64,000 nucleotides of DNA, taken from assembly GCA_963995505.1 (NCBI GenBank), contig OZ023180.1, positions 3,410,501 to 3,474,500 of the forward strand. Reading direction: 5' to 3'. The position numbers and the translations under genes are program-made. Shown one piece after another: positions 1 to 10,509 of this stretch (position 1 is its first letter; each line of letters begins with the position of its first letter). The notes under the pieces are model-generated. The model did no database searches. It was given only the letters and a program-made list of their open reading frames with translations, and was not told the DNA's origin. This DNA is from Hypericum androsaemum (lineage: Eukaryota; Streptophyta; Magnoliopsida; Malpighiales; Hypericaceae).

Positions 1-164
1 TTAATGTAAGTTCCCACTAAAATTAGAAATTGACCTTACTGAAAAATTAATCAACCTAAAAATTGAAACCAGAATGACCCATTACCGATTTATCATATGC
101 TAGTCGGGCCCAAAAAATTATATTACCCGTACTCTTTAAATTTTCTGTCTCCGCCCCTGACTAT

Positions 165-345
165 AACAAGTCTTATTCGTTGATTCTTCGATGGACTGTT
201 GTAAAATTTTCTTAATTTTCACGCCATGGCTTTGATCTAGATCCCAAAAATGCTCCTATAATTAATCTCCTAGATGAGCCCCCAATGAGCTAGGCCCGTG
301 GGTCGGCTCCAAGGGAAACCTTAGCCATTGACCTCTGTGGAAGCT
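165..345 (+). promoter_or_regulatory. J20-like promoter remnant, copy A part 1
   Basis: The stretch matches, in inverted orientation, the DNA upstream of the J-domain gene at 22177-22770 (there 22985-23225), and matches the block upstream of 50513 directly. Shared words include GATCTAGATCCCAAAA and a CCCGTGGG-containing stretch. No J-domain reading frame follows: a LINE-like insertion begins at 361 and the rest of the upstream block resumes near 1545. It is a promoter copy without its gene. Bases 1-164 hold no gene or repeat that I recognise. Confidence 0.7.
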
Positions 346-360
346 TATGCTCTGTTTGCA

Positions 361-1515
361 ATTTTTTTTTCGAACAAGTAAAATTTTATTTATTCAAAAT
401 AAATACCTTAATAGTAAATAATAAACTTACTATTTTGTATATCGTTTAGTGCTCAAAAGCACAATTCGCCCAAATAAACAGAAGATAATGACCTATCTAA
501 AAAGTTAACACTAATTAGATAAGAATTATCTTGAAGTTAAGCTTTGCACATCATTTATGAGAATAGTTCGTTTAAGCCCTAAACGTCTTGCAAGCGCCCG
601 CGAGGCGAATTTCCCGAGAGGCCCGATTCCCCGATTAAATTTTTGTATCTGCTTCCGAATTTCATTTTTTTGGGCCTGGTTTATTTTCACTGTTGATCTC
701 CTCATCGCCTTTTCTACCAGACCCAAAAGAAGTCCCTCCATCCGGCCCACCACTCGATTCATTCGGCCCATAAATGACAACCTCGATTGGCCCCTTCTCA
801 TTTCCTTTTAGGGTTTCAGAATCTTCTATAGTGAAAACCAACTCATTCGAAATGGATGGGTTCATCAAATTCAGTGAAACTAAGAGTTGTCTTATTAAAA
901 TGGATTAAATTATTATATTTATAGATATAATTTTTAATGATTGTCAGATTTATCGACATGGTTTTTAATAAAATTTGATAGTATAAAAAAAATTTCCTCC
1001 GTGAAAATGATTTTTATGTTGTCCTCGCCCAATCCAAAACCGAAATGGAAATAGTTGGCTGTAATTGGTGTGCGTCTCGAGGTTGGACTGGGGCTTCGTC
1101 CCGAGGCGTCAGAGTCATCGTTGTCTACCCTCTCTCTCTCTCTTCAACCTCTCTCCTCCCCTTCCTTCTTCCAGCTTCTTCTATGGCGGAAAGCTTCTTG
1201 AATTATCCATTTTTCATTAAATCACAAAGATTGCTGGCTTCATCCTCGCTCTCTGTTTTCTTTTCAACTAAATCTTCTTCCTCTCGAACCTCCTTGATAC
1301 CAGCCATGGAAGAAACAACCAAAACTTGTTGGGTGTTTTCTTGTCGTCCATGTACTCCTTTGACCTCCGTCGGGGAGTTTTCTCCCTTCCTCTTCTCTTG
1401 AAGGTCAAATCCGAAGTTGTCTTCAACCTCAGAAAGGTCCTCCATGGCATTGGACTTTCCAAGCCCTTCCTCTCCTTGAACTTAGAAAAGGCCAACCTGG
1501 TGATACTCGCGTCAA
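361..1515 (-). mobile_element. LINE-like retroposon fragment, minus strand
   Basis: A T-run at 362-370, followed by TTTATTTATTC-type sequence, reads on the minus strand as a poly(A)-tailed 3' end (…AATAAAATTTTACTTGTTCG then A's), as in plant L1-type elements. Minus-strand reading frames at about 860-526 and 1495-1200 are rich in Glu, Lys and Ser and are broken by frameshifts; they could be ORF1 (gag-like) remains, but no zinc knuckle or reverse transcriptase is seen. The insert separates two parts of the J20-like upstream block that are contiguous in copy C. The right boundary is approximate and no clean target duplication was found. Confidence 0.5.
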
Positions 1516-1544
1516 TCTCACGTCAATTATTCTACACTTAGCCA

Positions 1545-1985
1545 TTGACACCTTTGGAAGCTTATCTTTTGACACATTCACTCTCATCTCTTACAATATT
1601 TAATATATTGGATTATTCTGTGATTCCCGAAAACTACTCGAGTTTCATCTATTTCTCCGGTACGTATACAAATAGTTATTGATCCTTCATTATTTGACGT
1701 AATTCTTTTAATTAATGAATAAACGATATTGCCCGTCAAAATAACTATTGAGACTATTATGTAAAATCTAATAGAGGGCTATTTTTTGGGCTTTTGGAGA
1801 GGTACACGCACACCAGTGTATAATTTGCTTCGAAAGACCGGCATACGATTATGCCGTTTGATTCGTTAAATAAATTATGATTAACCAGCTCTAGAAGACT
1901 ATAACCGGAACAAGTCCTTTAGTTAGGAATTAGTAAAACCAAGAGTTTGGAACAAGCGTCAGTTCAATTAGTAAAAAAAAATTAA
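1545..1985 (+). other. J20-like locus copy A: promoter joined to 3' flank, gene missing
   Basis: Positions 1545-1645 match the proximal promoter of the gene at 50513 (the CTTAGCCATTG and GAAGCTTATCTTTTGACAC words and a GATTATTCTGTG-TTCCCG block). From about 1660 the match jumps to the 3' flank of that gene (51240-51556), including AATTAATGAATAAACG, the GGTACAC motif and the closing AGTAAAACCAAGAGTTT stretch. The TATA box, 5' leader and whole 594-bp coding region expected in between are absent, so this copy has lost its gene by deletion. Part of the same 3' flank appears inverted at 16360-16460. Confidence 0.75.
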
Positions 1986-2039
1986 ATTTCAGGTTGAGTT
2001 CAAATTATACAAATAAATACAATATTTGTTTGGGAGAAT

Positions 2040-2545
2040 CACCTTAAAAATTAGAGCATTCGATTTTGGATATCAAAGAACAACAAAAAATTATAGCTCT
2101 TAAATTTTTTTTGTTCAAGCTCTAATATTTAGAACCAATAATATTATTCTTACGTTCGTAAGTTTAAATACAAAATCTCCTTTGCTAAATTCAGATTGAA
2201 TAACTCCCTTCCCGGATTCACTCCTGGTAAACTTTGATTTTAACAAAAGGTGGTCGTAAAGAAGCGCCAGAATTCGACCAACTTTTATCGCCATCTCGAA
2301 GTGTACCACGAGTCACAGTTCCTCTGGAGGAGAAGGCCACAGTCTAAGTCCTCCATGTTTAAGAAAATAATAATGTCCATTTTTTTCTAATTTAGATGAT
2401 TATATGTCGAACGAGGTGCATGTATAGGCTCCAGATTTCGCATCCCTATTATTTAAGAACCTTGAACCTGGCCGGTGCGGAAACTTATGTTTCCTTTTCT
2501 TACTCTCTCTTACAATAGAAGAAGGTCTCGATAGTTTTGGATTGA
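2040..2545 (+). other. Copy A 3' flank, continued
   Basis: This matches 53500-53780 directly: TTTTGGATATCAAA, the GGTGGTCGTA block, the AATTCGACCAA word and GTTTAAGAAAA occur in the same order. It shows that copy C's flank was contiguous before the LINE at 51557-53440 inserted. At 2473-2530 the similarity passes to 55611-55665 (CCGGTGCGGAAACTT…TTTCCTTTTC), skipping the hAT-like element at 53784-55595. No gene is seen. Bases 2546-2994 are AT-rich with a few imperfect repeats (AAAATCGTGTCT twice) and no gene. Confidence 0.65.
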
Positions 2546-3259
2546 ACGGAGACAACATAAAAATTGTCCCTACAGAGAGAATTTCATTTGAACCATCAGA
2601 TTTCATTAAAAATCGTGTCTACAGATCTGATAGTTATCAAAAATCGTGTCTGGAAGTCCAAAACCTTGATCCATTTCAGTGGGGATAAATCTTGTCTCCA
2701 GAGAATCCAACCTCGGTCTCGATTCAGTCCAAAACCCCTATTAGCGGCAAAATTGTTCATATGTGCGCTTGAGAAAGCGTGCCTGGATAAAGGAATTAAA
2801 GGCATAGCTGACACTTGAAGGCTGACAACTTAGAAGTGGGAAGGTGCATTTCAATGAATTGTTAATTATTTTTTATCTTAAAATTTATTTTTTTAATTAA
2901 CATCTAGTTCGATATTGGTATATTGTATTGAATCAAACTGATATATTATTTATTAATTAATTTTTAATATAGTATTATTAAATAATATATTTTTGGAAAA
3001 ATTACTCTCAAGTTCCTCTGGTTTGCTTAAATATATTCAAAAGTCCCCCCTTTTTACAAAATACACGCCGACGTCCCTCAAGTTTACTTTTATTATATTT
3101 TCGGGTCCCTAAATGAGTTTTTTTTCTTTTTTTGTCATTGAAATGACAAAAATACCCTTAGAAAAAAATAAATAATCCGCTGACATCATCTTTTTTTACC
3201 TTGTAGCATTGTGACATCATCTCGATAATTTCATTGAAAAAAAATAATCTTTCAAAAAA

Positions 3260-4543
3260 GGGAAAATTACGCTCAGGTCCCTATAGTTTGGTGTCCCTCC
3301 TTCTGAGGTCCCTGCATTTCAGAAATCGTTCCTGACGTCCCCAAAGTTTAGTTTTAGAGACTCTCGGGTCTCTAACGGCTCTTTTTTTATTTTTGATCAT
3401 GGAAATGATCAAAATACCCTTAAACAAAAAATAAAAAAATTACCTTCTTCAACCTTTGGCCAAAAACACCAACAACCAAAAACTAACCCAAAAATAAGAT
3501 CAAATTAACCAAAATCAAGAACACAAGCAAGAACATCAAGAACAAAAAGGAAAAACCTAGATCGTTCAAGATCTAAACCCACCAAAATCAAGAAACGATC
3601 CCACCAAAATCAAAATTGAAAAACGAAGATATAAACCCACTAACCAATCATCCTCCATTTTGTACAGTTCCTTCTAAAACAAACAAATAGGTTGATAAAC
3701 CCATTAAAAAAATCACAGCAAGCAACCCTCTTCACTAAAAATCACAGCAACCATCTCAATCCAAAGAAATTAGAGCTAGTAGTTCAACCGTTCTTGTTTC
3801 CACGAAGAAATTAGAGCTAAAAATTAGAGCTAAAAACCGTTCTTGGTCGGGGAAAGTGGTGAGGTTATTGGGAGGAAGGGGAGGCCGACGGACAAGACAC
3901 GTGGGAGATCCACGTGATGGAAAAAAGAAGAAGAAGAGGGGACGACCTTGTCATGGACGACGGTCTCCTTGACAGAGCAAAGGGACTCGAGTGGGGGAAG
4001 GGAGGGAGGGGGCTTGGTCATGGTCGCCGACGAAGGGGACGAATTCGCTGAGCTCGTTGGCCATGGCGAGGAGGACCTCGTCGTCGTCATCGTTGTTGTC
4101 GGAGAGGAAGGGGAGGAGCTCGTGGCGGGTGCGGTCCTCGCCGAGGGCACGGACGATGGTGGAGAACTTGTGGTTCGAGTTGAGGCAGAGCTGGATGTCA
4201 TTGGTGATCGAGTTTAGATCTGACTTTCTTCAGATCTGGCTTTTCTCTGTTTGAGTTTTTTTTCTTAATGTTCTTAATTGTATTCTTGATTTTAGTTAGT
4301 TTGATCTTAGTTTTGAGTTTGTTTTTGGTTGTTGGTGTTTTTGGCCAAAGGTTGAAGAAGGTAATTTTTTTATTTTTTATTTAAGAGTATTTTGGTCATT
4401 TCTATGAATAAAAATGAAAAAAGAGCCGTCAGGGACCGAGAGTCTCTAAAACCAAACTTCGGGAACGTCAGGAACGATTTCGGAAATGCAGGGACCCCAA
4501 AGGGAGGGACGCTAAACTACAGGGACCTGAGCATAATTTTCCC
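3260..4543. mobile_element. Pack-MULE-like element carrying a PP2A A-subunit fragment
   Basis: The ends are GGGAAAATTACGCTCAGG at 3260 and its reverse complement at 4543, with long inverted repeats of roughly 270 bp. These include an inner word, CTTCAACCTTTGGCCAAAAA at 3449, mirrored at about 4341-4360. The same TIR and subterminal sequence recurs at 24520-26974, so it is a family. The centre is a GC-rich captured gene fragment (3946-4202). The flanks are A-rich and no exact 9-bp duplication could be assigned. It lies wholly inside the outer MULE at 2995-5491. Confidence 0.72.
3946..4202 (-). pseudogene. Captured fragment of PP2A 65-kDa scaffold (A) subunit
   Basis: The minus strand from 4202 reads [20 protein letters not shown], then [37 protein letters not shown] and, after a frameshift near 4000, [18 protein letters not shown]. 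This follows the N-terminal HEAT repeats of plant protein phosphatase 2A regulatory subunit A almost residue for residue. Only about 85 of some 590 residues are present, there is no start, and the frame is broken, so it cannot encode a scaffold subunit. It sits between the long inverted repeats of the 3260-4543 element, the usual arrangement of a Pack-MULE capture. It is much richer in G+C than its surroundings, as expected of exon sequence brought from elsewhere. Confidence 0.85.
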
Positions 4544-5509
4544 AAAAATCAAACATCATCTTCTTCGTCCTCCTGCGATTCATTTGTTAAAATCAAAAAT
4601 CAAACGGAGTCGTCGTCGGCGGCAGAGCCCAAGAAGCCCCTCTCCACCATCACACCTTCCCTCTCCACCTCCCTAGCCCTAGATCGCCGTCCTCGTCGTC
4701 GGGGACAACAAGAGCTCAATCTCATCCTCGTCGGGCCACAGCCGCTGGCACAGCTGCCGTGTCTCGTCCGATGGGAGGGGCTTTTGGTCAAGCTATAGCG
4801 GGGAGGGGAGGACGATGGGGACGGGGACAGTAAAGGTAGGGATGGGTGATGGGTACGAAGATGGTGAGGGCAATAGAGGGGGCGATGGGGCGGAGGTCTT
4901 CCTCATCGTTGTCTATGATCTTGGGGTTCGTCTCGAGGTCGTCATGGGACTGGGATGATCGGTCATCGAGCCTGGGATTTTTCTGCCCCTTAAACAGCTG
5001 AGCTGACGCTGTCGATCTGGTAGAGGAGGCACCGGAGCGAAGCGAGAGGAGGGAGAAATCAGAGGAGTTGGTTATGGCGACGATGGTGGCAGGGCCTGCT
5101 ATTCCACAAATGGCGGTGCTTCCGATTGTAACTACAGAAAGGGTGGTGCTTTTGACGATGGTCTATCTATTTCATTCCGTTGTGGGTTGGTTCTCTCTCT
5201 CTCTCGGTTTCATACTGTTTCGGTTTTGTTTTTTACCCAAGAGATATGGAAGAAGATGAAGTTTCACTGCCTGAGTTTTGAGGTAGAAGAAGTGATGACA
5301 TCATCAATTTTTTGTCCTAAGGGTATTTTGGTTATTTCATTGACAAAAATAAAAAAAAGAACTGCTAATGTGCGTCAGGGCTCCGAAAGTATAATAAAAG
5401 CAAACTAGATGAACAACATGACCATTTTTTAAACATGAGGGATTTTTGAGTATATTTAAGCAAACCCGAGGGACTTGAGAGTAATTTTTCCTATATTTTT
5501 TTGATAAGT

Positions 5510-5935
5510 TATTATACATTATAACCGAGCATGCCATGTACCAAGTTTGCCATTTGGTCATAATTGAGCGTGTCATTTTATCATACTCGACATGCCATTT
5601 GGTTTTGATCAGGCATGCCATTTTATAGTAACCGAGCGAGACTATTGGTCATAACCGGGTCTGCCATTTAGACATAGCCGGGCATGTCATTTGACATAAC
5701 CGGATCTGCCATTTAGACATAATCGGGCATGCCATTTGATATAATCACACATGCCATTTTGACATAGCCGGGTATGCCTTTTGGTCATAACCGAGCATGT
5801 CATTTGACATAACCGTGTATGACATTTGACATAGTCGGGGATGCCATTTAGACATACGTTGGTCTGTCCTTTTAACATAACCGCACATGCCATTAGACAT
5901 AACCGAGCATGTCATTTTAACATAACCTTCCAGCC
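5510..5935. repeat. Degenerate ~20-23 bp tandem repeat (minisatellite)
   Basis: About twenty imperfect copies of a unit like GCATGCCATTTGACATAACCG follow one another. The reverse complement of the unit resembles that of the minisatellite at 57590-58080 (GGTATGTCCGGTTATATTAA), so the two arrays look like one family in opposite orientation. The apparent reading frames through the array on either strand arise from the repetition and are not genes. Confidence 0.8.
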
Positions 5936-5944
5936 GTTTGTACT

Positions 5945-6475
5945 AGATCGACTCTTGACTTCAAATGAATTTTTGGGATCCTTACACTCTAAATTATTAA
6001 AAGTCATAAACTTAAAAGTTGCAGATATATGTCTCATATTTGCACAGAAAGTTGAATAACCTAAATCGGACTCCGAAGTAAGAAGTTGTGGCTCCCCAAC
6101 CAAAATCTATCGATCATAACTTAATCGACTCTTCAATTCAAAATTTTTTTTGACATCTTTACAATATGAATCTAGAGAATTCATAAACTTCAAGTTGTAG
6201 ATATATGTCTCAGCTTCATATAGTAACTTCAATTACCTCAATCGGACTCCAAAGTTAGAAGTTGTGGCTCCCAAACCAAAATCAGTCGACCGTGCTCGGT
6301 TGACTCTTGACTTCAAACAAATCTCGACATCCTTACACTCCAAATTTGGAGAAATCATAAACTTCAAAGTTGTAGATGTATGTCTCAGCTTCGCATAGCT
6401 ACTTGATTTATCTCAATTAAACTTCAAAGTAAGAAGTTGTGACTCTCTAACCAAAACCTATTGACCGCTTCTCAC
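5945..6475. repeat. Three tandem copies of a ~177-bp unit
   Basis: Units begin near 5948, 6125 and 6300 with TCGACTCTT-type sequence. Each carries the ordered words CATCCTTACA, CATAAACTTCAA, TAGATATATGTCTCAGCTTC, AATCGGACTCC and AAGTAAGAAGTTGTGGCTC. Copies are diverged and there is no reading frame. Such blocks occur in untranslated parts of LTR elements and as small satellites; I cannot say which applies. Bases 6476-6751 are a purine-rich and G-rich unique stretch with no gene. Confidence 0.75.
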
Positions 6476-6751
6476 CGTCGTCCCTTCTTCACAATCAGAC
6501 TTCGGTGTCGCTGGTGATGAGAGGGGCTTGGAGCCAATGCTGGAGGTCCATTAGAGTTGCTCCTCGCTGGCCAGTCTCGCGGTTGTTGGCAGTAGCACCA
6601 TGTGGTTCTCCTCCAAAAATCCTAAACGTGTTGGTTTTTTATTTGATATAAGGGGGAGAGAGGAGAGGAGAGAGAATGAAGAAGGGAAAAAGGTGCTAAA
6701 AGAAAAAAAATACCCCTATAAATTACAACCGTCAGATCTCTGACGCACGCC

Positions 6752-7528
6752 TAGGGGTGAGCAAATGGGATCGGTATTCAGGATATTCCAAAATAATTTC
6801 GGTATTCGAGAGTTAGGAATTAGGAGTTAGATATTCGGGAGTTAATTCGATAAATTTTTGAGAAAATTTTGGTAATTTTGGTATTCGGGATCGGTTCGGT
6901 ATATACCGGTATTATTTCAGTAATACCAAAAATCTCGAAGTACTAAAGTGTAATTTTATAAGTATATAAATAGATTGAAAAAAAAACCTACCCAGAAATC
7001 AGAATTCCTCTCCTCCCCCTCGGCCCTCTGCGGCTCTGCTCTGCCCCTCTCGGCCTCTCCCTCTCAGTAACAAAACAAAATGATGACGAGACCCATCGTC
7101 TCGGCCCTCTCCCGACGGTGACGACCCCGTCGTCTTCATCTTCGATCGTCTCCCTACGCGACCCGTTGACCGTCGTCCTCTCGGCTCTCTCCCGATGAAA
7201 AAATCAGACGACGACGTCGACGACGCGACCCATCCCTCTCGGCCCTCTCCCGACGCTCAGCGACAACCCCGTCGTCCTCACTCTTCAGGTATTCGAAAGT
7301 TAAGGTTTCAGATATTAAACATAAATTAGGATTTTAATTTGGGGATTTTTTGCTAGGATTTTCAAATTTTTGGGATTTTCAGGATAATTTCAAAATTTTA
7401 ATTCGGTATTCAGGATATCCCAAAATTATTTCGATTCGGGATCGGTAGGAGTTTTTTTCAAATTTTGATATTCAGAATTTTTTGGTACTCGGTATTCGGG
7501 AAAGTAATATCCCGAATGCTCACCCCTA
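6752..7528. mobile_element. hAT-like non-autonomous element, copy 1
   Basis: The ends TAGGGGTGAGCA at 6752 and TGCTCACCCCTA at 7528 are inverted repeats. The flanks CGCACGCC (6744-6751) and CACACGCC (7529-7536) form an 8-bp target duplication with one mismatch. Subterminal DNA is full of TTCGGTATTCGGGA-type motifs on both sides. The interior (7000-7290) has GC-rich CTCGGCCCTCTCCCGACG repeats. There is no transposase. The same family lies at 21004-21915, 41062-41622 and 53784-55595. Confidence 0.75.
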
Positions 7529-7559
7529 CACACGCCTAGCATAAAGATCAAAGGACAAG

Positions 7560-7730
7560 ATTTAATCTTGTACGGTACGGGCTAAGGCAACTAGTGCCCG
7601 TACCGAATCCACACACAGAAGATTCCCGACTTTAACCGTCCAATCAAATACATATTATTGTACACGACCGACCAATTGCAATCTCACATTCATCGATTCC
7701 CTAAAAGTGGGTCTTAGTATAGAGGTCTGT
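7560..7730 (+). other. Copy A 3' flank, distal part
   Basis: Matches 55665-55775 directly (AGAAGATTC-CGACTT…CCATC/CCGTCCAATCAAAT, then ACACGACCGACCAATTGCAATC and CACATTCATCG). It continues the homology between copies A and C beyond the inserts in each. No gene is present. Confidence 0.65.
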
Positions 7731-7734
7731 GACG

Positions 7735-8165
7735 TTCGCACATTCTTCGGGTAGGCTTCGCGATGGTGACGCTATCATTTAAGTTTTCCATCTCACGTTG
7801 AGACATCTAGCCTTGAGACGCCTCGTCTTAGTCCGCCCTCTCAAGCATCTCGCATTGGGACATGAGAGGTATCAGGGTTTCATTTTTCTCGTCAAGGGCT
7901 TGGTTTAACTTGCGTTCTAGGGTAGGTGCACATTGGTCTCCTCATCCGCCTCACCTTGAGGTGTCCCTACTTCACCTATGTGTGCCTCAGCGTGCGTAAG
8001 CCTCACCTAGGTATGTCGAATCATGCGTCAACCTCGCCTAGGTATGCCTCGGCGTGCATCAACCTCTCTTAGGTATGCCTCACCATGCGCCATGTTCCAG
8101 ATAGGTGTAGCCCTGCACCATGCTCCAAGTCGGGCATCCTACGCGATGCTCCAAGTCGGCACACC
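7735..8165. repeat. Degenerate short tandem repeats
   Basis: From about 7960 a unit like CCTAGGTATGCCTCGGCGTGC recurs four or more times, followed by repeats of CATGCTCCAAGTCGG. Upstream, 7735-7960 is C/T-rich and not recognised. The stretch has no counterpart in copy B, so it is an insertion or local expansion in arm A. No coding sequence was found. Confidence 0.55.
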
Positions 8166-8169
8166 CTTT

Positions 8170-9390
8170 ATGAGCATCACCGGAACCATAATTGGTAAGT
8201 AAATTTTCCACGTTTATAAACAGTCTAATATTATCGCAACTAGTAATGTGATAATCTCAAGGAGAATGTTTGCCTTCCTAATGATCAAAGCTCTTCCATG
8301 TTAATTAATTTGTTTAATATATTCGAGCAAACGATTCATTACAATCATTCACTTCTAATGATGAAAGATAAGGTGGGTTTGGTAGATAGGAATTAGGGTA
8401 AGAGCGCATCATCACATGTTGGACTTCTGTTTATCGGTGCAATACTAATATAAAAACAGAGAAATATCTTTTTTATGTTCATTCAAATTTCACAAGCTAA
8501 ATAGAATCATCCCCGTGAACTTTACTTTCTTGGATAACTTCCAGTATCTGAAATAGCCAAGAACCGTAGTTTATCATTTTGTATCGTGTTTAATTTTAGA
8601 TAAAAATAATTTTCAGAAAAACTAGTTCTCTATAGTAGTATTTTCTTCAAGTTTGTTAGAAATTTAAAATTTTCATATCTAGACCAAAATTTTAAAATTA
8701 TATACAGATGGATGTTTTACACTTCTAAACAACTTATCGTTTTTTCAACTATAAATGTGGTAATCTCAATAAACTATTTTGACGATATATCAAGTCAACA
8801 TTTATATAGACTTTGACAACATGCAATGAAACATAGTTGTGTGAGAATAATATAGTCAAGTGATTGACCGGCTCTGATTTCATGTTATGAAGCGAGAAAA
8901 ATCTATCTGAATCTTGTATATGTATAATATATTATGATGTGAGCTACCAAAATTTACCTATCAAATGAAATATCTTTCTTCTTTAATTTCCATTTTTTAA
9001 GGAACACATCAACCCTCATATTTTGCCGGCATTTTTCGCTCGTGGCATAGTTAGTTCAAAGCTAATTCAGAGTTTAGTCCTCGGACCCCTCGGAAGCTTC
9101 TATCTAAATAATTAAATAATCGCCATTCCAGAAGAAGAAAATAAATATTAATAAGCGTCCATTATAGTTTATTAAGCGACGACGTCGCATCAGACATCAC
9201 GACAGTTTTGACCAGAAAGAGAAAAAGAGACAAAAAGGCAGCTGTTGGGTTCAAGGGCAGACCAGAGTCCGGCTTCCTGGAACTTCCCCGAGGTTGCAAA
9301 ATTGACACTCGCTTCATGATTGGCAGCTTCGGTTCACCTGGACTAACGCTCGTGCGGTGGCCACGGCCCGCGGGAATTTGGTTACAATTT
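8170..9390. other. Inverted-duplication arm A (matches 15081-15860)
   Basis: Positions 8470-8540 and 9040-9390 match 15740-15800 and 15081-15420 in reverse complement at high similarity. Examples are the GACGACGTCGCATC block at 9179, the CCAGAAAGAGAAAAAGAGAC block at 9213 and CACCTGGACTAACGCTCGTG near 9336. Small indels separate the arms. No gene is visible in either arm; 8550-9030 is AT-rich and featureless. Confidence 0.75.
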
Positions 9391-9405
9391 ACTCGAAACC
9401 CAATT

Positions 9406-10458
9406 TTTTTTTTTAGAATGGTGGCGCGAAGCCTAAAATAACATAAACGAATTACATGACAGAAAGGAAAATACAAAGACAGAGAGCGAAGAAACTGATA
9501 CAGAACACGAAACCAATCCGAGAAGAGACAGAGAGGCATGGGTGGAAATGAAGGGTAGACGAAAGGCTACGAGAGCCGAACATCCAGAGCGAAAACTGCC
9601 GAGACAAGCAACGGCAAAGAACCACGAGATCGCACCTAAATACAATCTCGTGGGCACTTGAATGCATACAAGATGCACGCAAGTGAGCCAAGGTAGAATA
9701 AATCCAACCAAGACATATTTATCCACCTGCTCCAACCGGAAAGGTTTCGCGAACAGAACTCGGACCAAGCGAAAGTCGACCCGAGCAAAAGTAGGTAAGG
9801 TTGAACCATAGCAAGTCGAAACCACCAACAAGGATGATTCGAGAGCAAAGGCAGCACACAAAAGCAAGAAACAAAGACAAACAAACAGAAATTAAAAGCA
9901 ACAACCATAAAAATAAAAAGCCATCAGGGGGGGAGACCGTCAGCGGCCACCACCCCCGGGGACCATCAGCGGCGACAAAAGAGCCCAGTAGAAGCCCGGA
10001 GCTGGACGAGGGAAGTCAGGCCAACAGAGGAGGGCGGCTCGAGGGGAACTCAGGGCCTGAGACCTGCGGCCAGCAGAGGAGACGGCAAGGACAGAGGCTG
10101 GCGAGCTTGAGGAGTCGAGAAAATGACGGCGAGGCACAGGGCTGTGATTGGCGAAGGTGGAGGAGACAGAATCGACGGACAGGGCAGTGAACGGCGGCGA
10201 GACAGGCGATGTGGCGAGCGGTAGACCGGAAGGGGACGGTGGGCGGTGAGGCGAGAGCGAGCTGGGACGGCGAGCGGCGAGGCGACGGGCGAGCTGTGAC
10301 GAGGGCGAAGGTGAGGTGAAGCTGGCCGGAAGCGACGGGAGGGAAGCGGCAATGGGGCCTAGGAAGAAGGAAGGAGAGAGCTCCACTACATATTTTTTTA
10401 GGGAGAGAGAGCACCACTTTTTTTTTGTTGGAAGGGAGAGAAAACCAACCTAAGAGAG
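9406..10458 (-). mobile_element. Poly(A) retroposon with 15-bp target duplication
   Basis: The direct repeat ACTCGAAACCCAATT flanks the insert at 9391-9405 and 10459-10473. On the minus strand the insert ends in an A-run (plus-strand T's 9406-9414). These are marks of LINE-mediated insertion. The inverted-duplication partner near 15081 has the target sequence once, with no insert. The 5' two thirds is CT/GC-rich and frames there are low complexity. The last 300 bp (about 9430-9740) resembles 59240-59550, so the two share a 3' end. No reverse transcriptase was found, so it is a truncated LINE 3' end, a SINE-like element or a processed transcript. Confidence 0.72.
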
Positions 10459-10509
10459 ACTCGAAACCCAATTGGACATCTAGTTTGATAACCACGTGTT
10501 GATCTTCCA

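Larger units (their letters stand above)
2995..5491. mobile_element. Non-autonomous MULE-type transposon (outer element)
   Basis: Terminal inverted repeats start GGAAAAATTACTCTCAAG at 2995 and end in the reverse complement at 5491, extending inward over about 100 bp (3000-3110 against 5380-5491). The element is flanked on both sides by the 9-bp direct repeat TATATTTTT (2986-2994 and 5492-5500), the duplication length made by Mutator-like elements. No transposase is present. The interior holds a second, related TIR element (3260-4543) and a GC-rich stretch at 4560-5060 that looks like captured gene sequence but was not identified. Confidence 0.75.

Noticed and set aside
3948..4217. Plus-strand acidic and Val-rich frame
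   Set aside because: It is the antisense of the PP2A A-subunit fragment, whose minus-strand translation matches a known family.
5687..5893. Minus-strand frame with repeated CHTRLCQ-like residues
   Set aside because: It is the translation of the ~21-bp tandem repeat; the repetition creates the frame.
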